DNA from: Hymenobacter monticola
Lineage (GTDB): Bacteria > Bacteroidota > Bacteroidia > Cytophagales > Hymenobacteraceae
Direction of reading: 5' to 3'
Length of the DNA: 64,000 bases
Assembly: GCF_022811645.1 (NCBI RefSeq)
Contig: NZ_CP094534.1
Location: 3,720,001-3,784,000, forward strand
The position numbers and the translations under genes were made by a program. How positions within the stretch are numbered: the stretch's first letter is position 1; every line of letters begins with the position of its first letter. The notes below the pieces were generated by a model. It worked only from the letters and a program-made list of their open reading frames with translations. It ran no database searches and had not been told where the DNA came from. Of the stretch, positions 17,975 through 27,155 are shown in pieces.

Positions 17975-18080
17975 GCCGAAGATTACCGGAATGTGAAAAA
18001 AATATCATGCAGCAAGTAACTGAGAAACAATCGCCGGTGCGCTGCCAAACGCCGGGCAACAGAAAAAATACGCGCAAAAG

Positions 18081-18112
18081 TTGCGCCGGGGTAAATTGAA
18101 GCTATATCTTTG
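18081..18112 (+). promoter_or_regulatory. Promoter of tRNA-Leu (TTG / TATCTTTG)
   Basis: A TTG -33 element and a TATCTTTG -7 box (TAnnTTTG) are spaced by 21 bases, matching the Bacteroidota consensus, about 50 bases ahead of the tRNA. Confidence 0.65.
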
Positions 18113-18164
18113 CAGCATCAAAAGGCGCTTCACCCCACGGTGGCGCGGCTTTTTAGCCCCAACT

Positions 18165-18246
18165 GCGCTTGTGGCGAAATTGGTAGACGCGCTGTCTTCA
18201 GGCGGCAGTTCCGCAAGGTGTGAGAGTTCGAGTCTCTCCGAGCGCA
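18165..18246 (+). tRNA. tRNA-Leu (anticodon CAG)
   Basis: Cloverleaf fits by eye: acceptor GCGCTTG with CGAGCGC (one G-T pair), anticodon stem CTGTC/GGCAG around loop TTCAGGC giving CAG, a variable arm of the class II kind (CCGCAAGG), and T arm GAGAG-TTCGAGT-CTCTC. The 3' CCA is not encoded, as is usual in this phylum. It reads CUG codons, which are very abundant in these GC-rich genes. Confidence 0.95.
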
Positions 18247-18251
18247 CGTTT

Positions 18252-18282
18252 AAAAAGCCAGCCCCCACGGGCTGGCTTTTTT
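18252..18282 (+). terminator. Terminator after tRNA-Leu
   Basis: AAAAAGCCAGCC and its complement GGCTGGCTTTTTT form a hairpin starting six bases after the tRNA. Confidence 0.88.
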
Positions 18283-18330
18283 CGTTTTACGTATCACCGT
18301 TTTTCACCCTCACCCAACGCGTAGGCCCCC

Positions 18331-19005
18331 ATGAACCGCCTGACTTCCCGCTTGCTTGCGCTGGCCGGCCTGCTCACGGTCGAAATGGCTCTGGGGCTGG
18401 CGTTGTTTGTGGCGGCGTTTGCCGGGTTTTTCTACCTCGCGCGGGTGGTGTTCGTGCACCACTCCCAGGCCCTCGACACGTGGGCCTTCGCCACGGTCGA
18501 TGCCTGGCAAAAGGCCAACCCCGTAGTGGAAGGGCCCGTCAATTTTGTCACATTTTTCGCCTCGCTCTATTTTTTGCTGCCCGCCAGCATCATCGGCCCG
18601 TGGCTGATGCGCCGCGCCGGCCACCCCCGTGAGGCCTGGGAATGGATGCTGGCCATGGCCGGTAGCGTGCTGCTCAACCAGCTGCTGAAGCTATATTTCA
18701 ACCGGCCCCGGCCCGCCAATACCCTGCTGCATACCTATGGCCTGAGCTTTCCCAGCGGGCACGCCATGCTGGGGCTCACGTTCTACGGCTGCCTGGCTTG
18801 GCTGCTGGCCCGGCACTTGGGGCAGCGCCGCTGGGCAGTGCCGTTGCTGCTGTGGGCGGGGCTCATCGGGGTCACGCGGGTGTGCCTGCACGCGCACTAC
18901 GCCACCGATGTGCTGGCGGGCTTTGCCGGCGGCGCGGCCTGGCTGGTGGCCTTCCAGGCCGGCATCAAGCTTTTTTGGAAAGAAGAAAAGGCAACGTTGC
19001 AGTGA
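18331..19005 (+). CDS. PAP2-family membrane phosphatase
   Basis: A 224-residue polytopic protein and the second PAP2 in the window. The motifs are KLYFNRPRP (K-x6-RP), SFPSGHAM (PSGH) and TRVCLHAHYATDVLAG (R-x5-H-x3-D). The helical layout and the long segment before motif 1 resemble undecaprenyl-pyrophosphatase or lipid-phosphate phosphatases of the inner membrane; substrate unresolved. It is quite diverged from the 4.5-kb copy (PSGH here, PSYH there), so they are not a recent duplication. Confidence 0.9.
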   Translation: MNRLTSRLLALAGLLTVEMALGLALFVAAFAGFFYLARVVFVHHSQALDTWAFATVDAWQKANPVVEGPVNFVTFFASLYFLLPASIIGPWLMRRAGHPREAWEWMLAMAGSVLLNQLLKLYFNRPRPANTLLHTYGLSFPSGHAMLGLTFYGCLAWLLARHLGQRRWAVPLLLWAGLIGVTRVCLHAHYATDVLAGFAGGAAWLVAFQAGIKLFWKEEKATLQ

Positions 19006-19006
19006 A

Positions 19007-19110
19007 AGGTGTTCGGTGTTGGGTTTTAGGTATTAAGCATTAGGTGTCAGGACTGTAGATTCCAAACACCTAAAACCCAATACCCAACACCTAACACCTA
19101 ACACCTAACC
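19007..19110. repeat. Inverted repeat built on CCTAACA heptamers
   Basis: TTGGGTTTTAGGT pairs with ACCTAAAACCCAA around a ~36-base centre, and the right side continues as CACCTAACACCTAACACC. The minus-strand stop codon (TAG) of the GAF gene lies inside the outermost unit. The design resembles the 29.7-kb element. Confidence 0.75.
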
Positions 19111-21471
19111 CAAAATCCGCACTTTCACCCGCAGCGCCAGCAGGCCTTTCACGCCCTGCAGCTCTTCCAGCTCCAACTCCTCCACGCCGGGCTCCAGCAG
19201 GCCGCGGTCCTGCAGGTAGTCGATGTACTCGTAGTATTCCACGGCCTCGCGGGTTTGGGCGTAAACGAGGGCAATGGTGCCGGGCTGGGTGAGGCGTTCG
19301 CCGGTGCCCAGCACGGTGGCTTTGTCTATGCGTTTCTTGATGATTTCGTAGCGGATGTTGTAGGCGCCGTCCACGTCGAACTGCCGTTCGTCCTGCCGGA
19401 AGCGGATGCTCAGCGGCTGGCCATGAATGAGAATGAGCTGCGTGGTGTCGAGCGGCACGGGCAGCGTGGCCTTCAGCGCGGCGGTGCGGCGCGTGATTTC
19501 CACCATGGTCAGCAGCTGCCACAGGCGCAGGTTTTTCAGGAAAACCAGGTCGAAGGGCTTATTCTCGACCAAGGTACTTCCCACGTAGATGTTGAACTCC
19601 ACGCCATCGGTCTTGTAGCGCTGGAAGTAGTGCGGAAACATCTGCTGGGCCTTTTCCTCCTCTTCGTCGAGGTAGTCGCTCACAGCGTCGTTGAGCGTGG
19701 TCACACTCGTTTCAAAGTCCTGCCGCCGCTTGTAGAGGATGCCCAGCTTGGGGTCGATGTTGCTCCAATACTTGGTAATGACGGGCCGCAGTTCCGGTGT
19801 GTGCGCTGCCAGGTATTCAAACAGGGGCTCCACCTCGCGCTTCAGCGAGTCGTAGATGTTGGCCTCGTCGCCGGTGAGCATCCCCTCGTGCAGGCGCTTC
19901 AGGTTTTTGGTAACATAAAATTTCAGCTCGTCCAGGATGGGCAGCTCCTGAAACTCCGAAGCCTTTTTCAGCACTTTATTGGCCAGCGTAAGGTGCTCGA
20001 TGAGGTCGCCCTGAATGGCCTCGTTGCGCACGGTGCTGCTGCTGCGAATGTCGCAGGAGCCGTGCAGCGGGTATACGTCTTCGAACACGATGGGCTCCAT
20101 CTCGGCCGTGCGGTTGCCGGCGTCGAGCTTGGCCAGCAGGTTGCGGGCCGCGTCCATGAAGCGCCACTCCATGGTGGGGTGAATGGCCGTAAACTTCTCG
20201 CGGATAACCGATTGCACGCGTGCCTGCAAGTCCTCGGCGTTGCGCTTCACTGCCACCGCAAACAGCGGCACAAACTGCGCCACCTTGTCCATGTCGAACT
20301 CATCGAGCGCGTCGGCCTGCGGCGTGCCCAGCTCCAGCAGGCCCACCGTGTCGTTGCCGTAGGGCAGCAAGGCTAGAATAGCGGAGTTGATACCCAGGCT
20401 CATAATCTGCTCCCGCAGGTCGTCAGGCAGGTCCGAGGAAGCTACGTCCTTAAGGACGAGCGGCTCCTTCTCGCGCAGCAGCCGCTCGTATATCTGCCGG
20501 AAGCTGCTGTCCGACGACTGGGTCTGTACCTGCTTGGTGAGGAAGCTGTGGTTGATTTTGTGCCCAAAATCCACGAAAGCCCGTTTTTTCTCATCATAAG
20601 CCGCGATGCCAAGCTGCAGCGCCGGCTGGGCAAATAGCACCCGCAGCTTCTCCTGAATCTGCTCGAAGCGGGCTGGGGTTTGCAGCACATCGCGCTCCAG
20701 CAGGTCGTACTTTAGCTCCGACAGGATTTCCTGGTCGGTCACGTCCACCAGCTGCAGCAGGTTGAAGCCTTCCAGCTCGAAGTGCTCGGGCGGCAGCAGC
20801 TCGCGCCACAGCTCAGGCCGGTGGCGGTTGTGCACCAGCATTTCGAGCTGCTCGGGACTAAGGTGCGGCAGCTCACCCACCACCTTCACCGTCACAAAGT
20901 CGGAGTTGAAATCAACCCCGTAGTGCCGGTAGAGCCCAATCTTGTAGTCGGGCACTGTGAAGACGATGGTGCCCAGCGGCGGAATTTCAGCCCCGTACAC
21001 CCGGTTGAGCACCAAGTGGTAAGCCATCAGGCCCATGTGCCGCTCCATGGTGGCCATGTCGATGTTCAGGGGTTGCTTGATGCTGAGGTCCTTGTTGAGC
21101 ATCACCTCCTCAAACAGCTGGGTGGAGTAGAAGCAATGCCGCTGAAACGGACCCACTACCCCGCTGATATCGGTCGAAAACGAGGCCGGCGGAAACACGG
21201 CCAGCATCAGCGTTTCCACAAAGTCGCAGTTGCATTCCAGCGCCGACGCATCCGGCAGCGGGCCGCGGCTCCAGGGCGCGTCGGCCACCTGCTGGCCAAT
21301 GGCTTCAGCCAGCAGCCGCACGCCCGCGTTGGTCGACTGCTCGCGCTTGTGCCAATAGGCTATCAGCGGCTCAAGGCTGAGCGTGGAGCGAAACGGAAAC
21401 GACGTGGGGGCGGCGTTGGTGCGCGAGTCGGGCACCCCCAGGGTGAGGGGCAAAGATGTATCAGCAGCCAT
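19105..21471 (-). CDS. Large GAF-domain protein, function unknown
   Basis: A 788-residue soluble protein without signal peptide or TM segment. A GAF-like sensory domain is visible at about residues 330-420 (LVLKDVASSDLPDDLREQIM, INSAILALLPYGNDTVGLLEL). The N-terminal ~300 residues and C-terminal ~350 residues are unrecognised and mixed helical. No kinase, cyclase or DNA-binding module is present, so it may work through protein contacts. Similar long GAF proteins are widespread in Cytophagales. It is monocistronic and its stop codon sits within a repeat. Confidence 0.75.
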   Translation of the reverse strand: MAADTSLPLTLGVPDSRTNAAPTSFPFRSTLSLEPLIAYWHKREQSTNAGVRLLAEAIGQQVADAPWSRGPLPDASALECNCDFVETLMLAVFPPASFSTDISGVVGPFQRHCFYSTQLFEEVMLNKDLSIKQPLNIDMATMERHMGLMAYHLVLNRVYGAEIPPLGTIVFTVPDYKIGLYRHYGVDFNSDFVTVKVVGELPHLSPEQLEMLVHNRHRPELWRELLPPEHFELEGFNLLQLVDVTDQEILSELKYDLLERDVLQTPARFEQIQEKLRVLFAQPALQLGIAAYDEKKRAFVDFGHKINHSFLTKQVQTQSSDSSFRQIYERLLREKEPLVLKDVASSDLPDDLREQIMSLGINSAILALLPYGNDTVGLLELGTPQADALDEFDMDKVAQFVPLFAVAVKRNAEDLQARVQSVIREKFTAIHPTMEWRFMDAARNLLAKLDAGNRTAEMEPIVFEDVYPLHGSCDIRSSSTVRNEAIQGDLIEHLTLANKVLKKASEFQELPILDELKFYVTKNLKRLHEGMLTGDEANIYDSLKREVEPLFEYLAAHTPELRPVITKYWSNIDPKLGILYKRRQDFETSVTTLNDAVSDYLDEEEEKAQQMFPHYFQRYKTDGVEFNIYVGSTLVENKPFDLVFLKNLRLWQLLTMVEITRRTAALKATLPVPLDTTQLILIHGQPLSIRFRQDERQFDVDGAYNIRYEIIKKRIDKATVLGTGERLTQPGTIALVYAQTREAVEYYEYIDYLQDRGLLEPGVEELELEELQGVKGLLALRVKVRILG

Positions 21472-21549
21472 AGGAACGGGAAACGCCGGCGTCTGCCCAA
21501 TCGTTGCAGCCCGGTCTTTGCTATACGTGCCGCGCCGCGCGCTCGGCCA

Positions 21550-22083
21550 TTAGGGAATCAGCAGGAAGGGCTTTTCCTTCAGGTCGAGCGTCTTTTTCAC
21601 TCCGCTGCTATCGTAGTACACTGTCTTCGTCGTGTTGGTGTATTGGGTGCAGCACCCGTCGCCCTCAAAGCTGCCCTGAATGCGGACGCTGTCGATGACG
21701 AAGGCCGTGGTTGGCACTCCTTTTCGCACGCCGTTGGGGTGGGCCAGGTACTGCACGTCGTAGCGGTAGTTGCCCAGGGTGGTATTGCCGGTGCGCGTGA
21801 AGGGCGTGTTGTTGTTGATGAGAATGGAGTCGCCGCGCAGGGGCACCCTTATGCGCACCAAAGTCACCGTTTCGGGGCGGGTGGTGGTCGTTACTTTTTT
21901 GGGATACCGCAGCACAATCAGCGTGTCCAGGTCGTCGGGGGCAAATCGGGGCGAAAATCGCAGCTTCACGGCGTCGGCCAGCGGGTCGTCGGGCTCGCAC
22001 ACGTTGTTGGCACAGCAGCCGCCCCAGAGCACGGGGCCCAGCAGGACAAAGGCGGAAGAACGGAGAAAGCGCAAAAGAGCCAT
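21550..22083 (-). CDS. Hypothetical lipoprotein
   Basis: A 177-residue protein with an N-terminal hydrophobic stretch ending in a lipobox-like WGGC and a following Cys. The rest is mostly beta (TLIVLRYPKKVTTTTRPETV, DSILINNNTPFTRTG) and includes a second CC pair near residue 145 (DGCCTQY). No known domain is recognised. A TACCTTTG box lies 7 bases ahead of the ATG. Confidence 0.6.
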   Translation of the reverse strand: MALLRFLRSSAFVLLGPVLWGGCCANNVCEPDDPLADAVKLRFSPRFAPDDLDTLIVLRYPKKVTTTTRPETVTLVRIRVPLRGDSILINNNTPFTRTGNTTLGNYRYDVQYLAHPNGVRKGVPTTAFVIDSVRIQGSFEGDGCCTQYTNTTKTVYYDSSGVKKTLDLKEKPFLLIP

Positions 22084-22090
22084 AGCTCGC

Positions 22091-22098
22091 CAAAGGTA
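22091..22098 (-). promoter_or_regulatory. -7 box TACCTTTG, 7 bases before the start codon
   Basis: On the minus strand TACCTTTG matches TAnnTTTG. The region of the -33 element falls in a hairpin, so promoter and hairpin may interact. Confidence 0.45.
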
Positions 22099-22099
22099 A

Positions 22100-22137
22100 G
22101 GCCCGAGGTGCGCTCCTGTAAGAGCGCGCCTCGGGCC
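22100..22137 (-). terminator. GC-rich hairpin between two lipoprotein genes
   Basis: Sixteen-base arms (GGCCCGAGGTGCGCTC and its complement with one wobble) flank a 6-base loop. No T-tract follows, so it may be an attenuating or mRNA-protecting hairpin rather than a classical terminator. Confidence 0.5.
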
Positions 22138-22185
22138 AAGTCAAATTCGGTCAGATTAAAAAAGCCTAAGCAGGCAAGCCAGATA

Positions 22186-22845
22186 CTAGCGGCTGCCGGT
22201 GAGGCCCGACGACGACGGCAGGGTGGGGTTTTCCACCGTGCCGCCGGCCATCAGCAGGGGGCGTAGGCGGGCCGTGGCCGTATCGAGCTGGGGCCGAATC
22301 TGGGCCATGGCGCCGCGCAGGGCAATGATGTCGGCCAGGCGCGGGGCGGTGGTTTGCGAATAGCCGTGGTACATGGCCACCTTCACCTCCGAGGTGCCGG
22401 TGCCCGAGTAGGAGCCCAGCAGGTTGCCGGCGGCGTCGCTCACCTGCACTTCGGCCTGCAGCGTGGTCTTGTACCATTCGAGCGGAATGCCCAGCACGGC
22501 CGGCACCATGAAGGTGAGCACCTGCAGGCCCTGCACGGCCCGGCCCGTGCGCAGGGTTTTTACCTTCTTCACCACCAGCTTGGCGTAGCCGTAGGTGGCC
22601 GAGTCGGTGGGCTCCGTCAAGTTGATGTGGCACTCCTGTTGGAACAGCTTCAGCGGGTCTTCGGGCAATGCCCCGTCATTCATCGCGAGCGGGCCTTGGT
22701 CGGCCAGCACTTCCAGCGGCGGCAGGCGCTTGGCAATCGAGGCCGTGGGCGTGCTGCGCATCTGGTTTTTTACCGAAACGCAAGCCGGAGCCGCCAAAAA
22801 GGCCGGCGCCAAAGCCAGCAGCGCGAGTTGACGAGTCAATTTCAT
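22186..22845 (-). CDS. Hypothetical lipoprotein
   Basis: A 219-residue protein with signal peptide and lipobox (LAAPAC). The remainder contains an amphipathic mix with a short hydrophobic stretch (VLTFMVPAVLGIPLEWY) near residue 115 and a beta segment (EVQVSDAAGNLLGSYSGTG). No domain is recognised. It could be an outer-membrane-attached accessory protein. Confidence 0.65.
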   Translation of the reverse strand: MKLTRQLALLALAPAFLAAPACVSVKNQMRSTPTASIAKRLPPLEVLADQGPLAMNDGALPEDPLKLFQQECHINLTEPTDSATYGYAKLVVKKVKTLRTGRAVQGLQVLTFMVPAVLGIPLEWYKTTLQAEVQVSDAAGNLLGSYSGTGTSEVKVAMYHGYSQTTAPRLADIIALRGAMAQIRPQLDTATARLRPLLMAGGTVENPTLPSSSGLTGSR

Positions 22846-23047
22846 AGCACGAGGATTAATTTAATCAAGAAGAGAAAAAATGGAAAGGCAAAAGCTGAAA
22901 AGTGCAAAAAAGCTGGGTGGATGAAGCACTCCTCGCTATATGTGGTAGCTAAGTTAACGGATTCAGGTGGCAAGGTGTTCAAAATTCGGCGAATGGCGCA
23001 AAAAAGCCAATGACCGCCGGAAAAAAATCCGGTCAGGCACGCGCTGA

Positions 23048-24472
23048 TTAGTGGGTCAATTCGGCTTGCTCGGGCATGGCCGTCGGGTCGGGTCCCACGT
23101 AATCGTCCACAAATTCGCCTTCCCAACGGGCCACCACAGCCGAGGCCAGGCAGTTGCCCAGCACGTTCACGGCCGTGCGCGCCATGTCCATCAGCGCATC
23201 AATGCCGAGGATGATGAACACCGGCCACGGCGGCAGGTTGAACGACGCCACGGTGGCCAGCAAAATCACGAGCGAGGCGCGGGGCACCCCGGCCACGCCT
23301 TTGCTGGTCAGCATCAGGGTGAATACCATGACCAGCTGCTGGCCAAAGGTGAGGTCGACCCCGGCGGCCTGGGCCACAAAGATGGCGGCCAGTGACAGAT
23401 AGAGAGTGGTGCCGTCCAGGTTAAACGAGTAGCCGGTGGGCATCACGAAGGCCACCACACGCCGGGGCACCCCGATGCTTTCCATGGCTTCCATGGCGCG
23501 GGGCAGGGCAGCTTCCGAACTGGTGGTAGCGAAGGCGATGCTCACCGGCTCAGCCACGGCCTGAATGAAGCGCTTCAGCGGAATGCGAGCAATCAGAGCT
23601 ACCGGCAGCAACACCAGCAGGACGAAGGCAATCAAGGCCGCGTACAACGTCAGCAGCAACTGCACGGCGTTGACGAGCGGGCCAAAGCCCATCTTGCCCA
23701 CCGTGTAGGCAATGGCGCCGCCCACGCCCAGCGGCGCAAAAAACATCACCACATTGGTGAACTTAAACATCACCTCCGAAAGGCTTTCCGACCACTCCAC
23801 CATGGGCCGGCGGTGCTTTTCCGACACCATGGCCAGGCCAATGGCGAAGATGATGGCAAACACCACCACCTGCAGCACCTGGCCTTCGGCTATCGATTTG
23901 GCGATGTTTTCCGGAAAGATGTGCGTGATGATGTCGGCCGCCGTCTGCTTGGGCGCGGCCGCAATGGTTTCGTTCACGTTGCTGGTGCGCTGGGCGGCGG
24001 CCAGCACGGCCGGGTCGAGGCGGCCGGCTTTGGTGAGGTTGATGGCGGCCAGACCGATAAAGAGCGCGAAGGTGGTCACGACTTCGAAGTACACCAGGGC
24101 CTTGACGCCCATCCGGCCCACCTTTTTCAAGTCGGCGTGGCCGGCGATGCCCACCACCAGCGTGGCAAATACCAGCGGCGCAATGATGGTTTTCACCAGG
24201 CGCAGAAACACGTCGCTGAGCACTTTCAGGTTCTGGGCTTGCTCCGGGAAGTCGGCGCCGGCTTCGGCGCCGGCCAGCATGGCCACCACAATCCAGAGGG
24301 TGAGGGAGCGGCGCGGCGCCACGGCCACGGCGAGCACCAGCAGCGCCAGCCAGCGGATGGCCATCAGGGCGACCTCAGGCATGGCCAGCACGTGGTAGGC
24401 GCTAAGGGCGGTAAGAATGCCTGCCAGCAGCAGGAAAACCAAGGCAATAGGGAGTAAACGGGATTTCGCCAT
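23048..24472 (-). CDS. Dicarboxylate/amino acid:cation symporter (DAACS family)
   Basis: A 474-residue inner-membrane transporter of the GltP/DctA type. Hallmarks are the serine-rich motif FATTSSEAALPRAMEAM of hairpin 1, PTGYSFNLDGTTLYLSLAAI with the NLDGT-like motif of TM7, and LMLTSKGVAGVPRASLVIL of hairpin 2. It should import C4-dicarboxylates or acidic/neutral amino acids with H+ or Na+. The N-terminus is about 40 residues longer than compact members and adds an extra TM pair. Confidence 0.93.
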   Translation of the reverse strand: MAKSRLLPIALVFLLLAGILTALSAYHVLAMPEVALMAIRWLALLVLAVAVAPRRSLTLWIVVAMLAGAEAGADFPEQAQNLKVLSDVFLRLVKTIIAPLVFATLVVGIAGHADLKKVGRMGVKALVYFEVVTTFALFIGLAAINLTKAGRLDPAVLAAAQRTSNVNETIAAAPKQTAADIITHIFPENIAKSIAEGQVLQVVVFAIIFAIGLAMVSEKHRRPMVEWSESLSEVMFKFTNVVMFFAPLGVGGAIAYTVGKMGFGPLVNAVQLLLTLYAALIAFVLLVLLPVALIARIPLKRFIQAVAEPVSIAFATTSSEAALPRAMEAMESIGVPRRVVAFVMPTGYSFNLDGTTLYLSLAAIFVAQAAGVDLTFGQQLVMVFTLMLTSKGVAGVPRASLVILLATVASFNLPPWPVFIILGIDALMDMARTAVNVLGNCLASAVVARWEGEFVDDYVGPDPTAMPEQAELTH

Positions 24473-24752
24473 GCTTTTGAAAAAGGGCAGGGTGGGGGAA
24501 TGAAGCCCTAAAGAACGGCATTATCCAGCCAGCAAAGCGGCTGCGGCCACCAGTGCCCTGCCTCAAAATGCTGGAACCGGCTGGGCCTAAGCATTTCGGC
24601 GAGTTTAACAGCAGGCTCGGCATTAGGTCCAATGCTAAGCGCTGGCTCGTAAACAAAGCCCGTGCGGTTGGCCTTTTTCCCGGGCGGTGCGTAGCTGTGG
24701 TGTTTTCGGCCGCAATTTCGCCGCCACATCCCGCCGCCCGCTCCTTTCCTCC

Positions 24753-25760
24753 ATGCCCACCTGGACCCTTACTGCCCACGAACTGCCCCTGCGCTTCGTG
24801 TGGAAAATTTCGCGCAACGCTTCGGCCACCAAAACCAACCTGCTGGTGCAAATCGACGGCCACGGGCACCGCGCCCAGGGCGAGGCCGCGCCCAACGTGC
24901 GCTACGACGAAACCCCGGAGCTGCTGAGCCAGCAGTTTGCCGCGTTGCAGGCCAGGGGCTTGGGCAACGTAGACAACCTGGCCGATTTGGATGCCCTCCT
25001 GGCCGCCCAGCCGGTGGCGCATGCCCTGAGCTTTGCGCTCGAGTCGGCGCTGGTGCAGTGGCTGGCCGCGCGGGCCGGGCAGCCGGTGTGGCAGTGGCTG
25101 GGCGTGCCCGCGCCCGCACCGGCCGTGCCCACCGCTTTTTCGCTGCCCATTATGGAGCCGGGCGAGGTGGCCGGCTTTCTGCGCGAGCTGGACATGGCGC
25201 GCTTCCAGCTCATCAAAATCAAAGTGAATCAGGCCGGAGGGCTCGACCTGTTGCGTGAAGTGGCCCGCGCCCTGCCCGGCCACGCCCTGCTGGTGGACGG
25301 CAACGAGGCATGGCCCGATGCCGACGCCGTGCTGCAGTTTCTGGAGCAAGCCACTGCGTTGCCCGGCCTGAACCTGCGCTTTCTGGAGCAGCCCATGCCC
25401 GCCGCTTTTGCCGAGCACTACCGCTACCTGCGGCCCCGCAGCGCCGTGCCGCTGCTGGCCGATGAATCGGTGACGGACACCGCCAATTTCGCCGACATCG
25501 CGCAGCAGTTCCACGGCGTGAACGTGAAGCTGATGAAAGCCGGCGGCTACCGGCGCGGCATCGAGCTGCTGCGCCAGACCCGCGAGCACGGCCTCATCCC
25601 CATGCTGGGCTGCATGGTCGAAACCTCGGTGGGCATTGCGGCGGCCCTGCAAATCAGCGCTCTGGCCGATGTGCACGACCTCGACGGCTTTCTTATTGTG
25701 AAGGATGAGCCCTTCGGATTGGTAACCGAGGCTGCTGGGCAACTGCGGCTGCGGGACTGA
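24753..25760 (+). CDS. Enolase-superfamily dipeptide epimerase-like enzyme
   Basis: A 335-residue enolase-superfamily protein of the muconate-lactonizing-enzyme branch. The catalytic set is intact: KxK in LIKIKVN, metal ligands in LVDGNEAW, FLEQPM and LADESV, and the second base in VNVKLMKAGG. This pattern fits L-Ala-D/L-Glu epimerases, which recycle peptidoglycan peptides, but other dipeptides are possible. The start follows the alignment of MPTWTLTAHELPL with family N-termini. It is convergent with the next gene and shares a terminator. Confidence 0.85.
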   Translation: MPTWTLTAHELPLRFVWKISRNASATKTNLLVQIDGHGHRAQGEAAPNVRYDETPELLSQQFAALQARGLGNVDNLADLDALLAAQPVAHALSFALESALVQWLAARAGQPVWQWLGVPAPAPAVPTAFSLPIMEPGEVAGFLRELDMARFQLIKIKVNQAGGLDLLREVARALPGHALLVDGNEAWPDADAVLQFLEQATALPGLNLRFLEQPMPAAFAEHYRYLRPRSAVPLLADESVTDTANFADIAQQFHGVNVKLMKAGGYRRGIELLRQTREHGLIPMLGCMVETSVGIAAALQISALADVHDLDGFLIVKDEPFGLVTEAAGQLRLRD

Positions 25761-25774
25761 AAAGCTCCGTTACT

Positions 25775-25818
25775 CAAAAGGCAAGGCCAGGCTGCACGCA
25801 GCCTGGCCTTGCCTTTTG
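25775..25818. terminator. Perfect bidirectional terminator hairpin
   Basis: Arms of about 20 bases (CAAAAGGCAAGGCCAGGCTG and complement) enclose a very short loop, between convergent genes, with A/T runs at the base. Confidence 0.85.
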
Positions 25819-25844
25819 ATGCCGAGTAAGACACAAAAGGACTG

Positions 25845-26423
25845 TTACTTCGGCGAGTTCAACTGCGAATTGATTTGCGCCATTTGGTCGTCGATGGATT
25901 TAGTGTCCGGCATGTCGGTGCGGCCTTGGCTGAGCACCTGCACTTTTTGGGTCAGCAGCTCTACTTTTTTCTGGAGCAGACCCATTTGGATGGAAGGGTC
26001 TGAGAAGCCGGGGCCGCGCTGCACGTAGGTGTCGTAGCGGGCGCTGTTGGCGCCGGGCGTGCCGGCCGCGGCCTTGCCCTGGGCCGCGGCGGCGCTGCCG
26101 GGCGTGGCAAATACCACGCCGCCATCGGCGCGCACGTAGTCGCCTTCACGCAGGGTAATTTTCTTGCCTTTGGGGTTTATTTTGTCGGCCGGCATTTCCA
26201 CGATGCCATTTTTGTAGTTGATTTTGACACCGGTGCTCAGCTTAACGTTTTGCGTGAGCGGCGTGGTTTGGCCGTTTTCGTACCGCACCACTTCACCGTT
26301 TTGCATCAGGAAGCGAGTGTTGGCGGTGGTTTGCACGGGAAAGCCACCGTCTTGGGCAGCGGCCAGGCGGGGCGCGGTGGCCAGGCAGACGGCCAGGGAA
26401 GCAAGAAGCAGGAAACGAAACAT
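25845..26423 (-). CDS. DUF6799-type exported protein
   Basis: A 192-residue protein with a signal peptide (residues 1-23, ending AAAQ). Residues 30-105 hold two copies of a short motif (FLMQNGEVVRYENGQTTPL and VKINYKNGIVEMPADKINPK) typical of the DUF6799 family of Hymenobacter relatives. A Pro/Ala/Gly linker follows, then a coiled-coil-like helix (QMGLLQKKVELLTQKVQVLS). Function unknown. Confidence 0.72.
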   Translation of the reverse strand: MFRFLLLASLAVCLATAPRLAAAQDGGFPVQTTANTRFLMQNGEVVRYENGQTTPLTQNVKLSTGVKINYKNGIVEMPADKINPKGKKITLREGDYVRADGGVVFATPGSAAAAQGKAAAGTPGANSARYDTYVQRGPGFSDPSIQMGLLQKKVELLTQKVQVLSQGRTDMPDTKSIDDQMAQINSQLNSPK

Positions 26424-26527
26424 AGCTAGGAGGAATAAGGTGAAATGGCCTAGCTTACGAGTATTGCCGCTGCGATGGTTAAGCAGCGGGTCAAAGCATT
26501 CTTTTCAAAATATTTTTTGAAACGATG

Positions 26528-26558
26528 TTGCGACATTAAATGTATGTACATAAATTTG
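26528..26558 (+). promoter_or_regulatory. Promoter of marR (TTG / TAAATTTG)
   Basis: TTG and TAAATTTG are separated by 20 bases, a close match to the Bacteroidota consensus, and end 21 bases before the ATG. The spacer contains ATGTATGTACAT, a short palindrome that could be an operator. Confidence 0.65.
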
Positions 26559-26579
26559 CACCCGATTCCACTGCCTCAC

Positions 26580-27074
26580 ATGCGCATCGAAGACGAAATC
26601 AAGCAGCCCACTTTCCGCGACGAATACCAGAAGGCCGTCATCAATCTGGTGTACACGACCGGCTGGCTGCAACTGCGCCAGGCCACGGCTTTCAAAGGGT
26701 TTGGCCTCACGCTGCCGCAATTCAACATCCTGCGCATTTTGCGGGGGCAGCACCCGCGCCCGGCTACGGTGGCCCTGCTCATCGACCGGATGCTGGACAA
26801 AACCAGCAACGCTTCGCGCATCGTGGACCGCCTCGAAGAGAAGAAGCTCGTGACCCGTACCGTGTGCCCCGGCAACCGCCGCGCCGTGGACATCCGCATT
26901 ACCCCGGCCGGGCTCGACCTGCTGAAAAGCATCGAAGACTCGCAGGTGATGGAAAAGAACGGCACCCAACACCTCACCCCCGACGAAGCCCGCCAGCTCA
27001 ACCTTTTGCTCGATAAAATTCGGACCGATGAGGGTGAGGGAGGGGCAACCCCTGAGATGCCTTCCTGCGAGTAG
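26580..27074 (+). CDS. MarR family transcriptional regulator
   Basis: A 164-residue winged-helix regulator. The core runs from LTLPQFNILRILRGQ through LIDRMLDKTSNASRIVDRLEEKKLVTRTVCPGNRRAVDIRITP, the recognition helix and wing. It lies 81 bases upstream of yceI in the same direction, a pairing seen often in Bacteroidota, and probably controls it. A palindromic spacer in its own promoter suggests autoregulation. Confidence 0.9.
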   Translation: MRIEDEIKQPTFRDEYQKAVINLVYTTGWLQLRQATAFKGFGLTLPQFNILRILRGQHPRPATVALLIDRMLDKTSNASRIVDRLEEKKLVTRTVCPGNRRAVDIRITPAGLDLLKSIEDSQVMEKNGTQHLTPDEARQLNLLLDKIRTDEGEGGATPEMPSCE

Positions 27075-27155
27075 CCTTGGCACGCTTTTTATCAAGTGGC
27101 CGCCCAGCCACGCTTTCATTTTAAATAGTTACCCTTTTTTACTTTTTTCTTCAAG

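Noticed and set aside
19080..19110. CCTAACA tandem units as a CRISPR or telomere-like array
   Set aside because: Only about three units, no spacers and no cas genes; better explained as one side of an inverted repeat.
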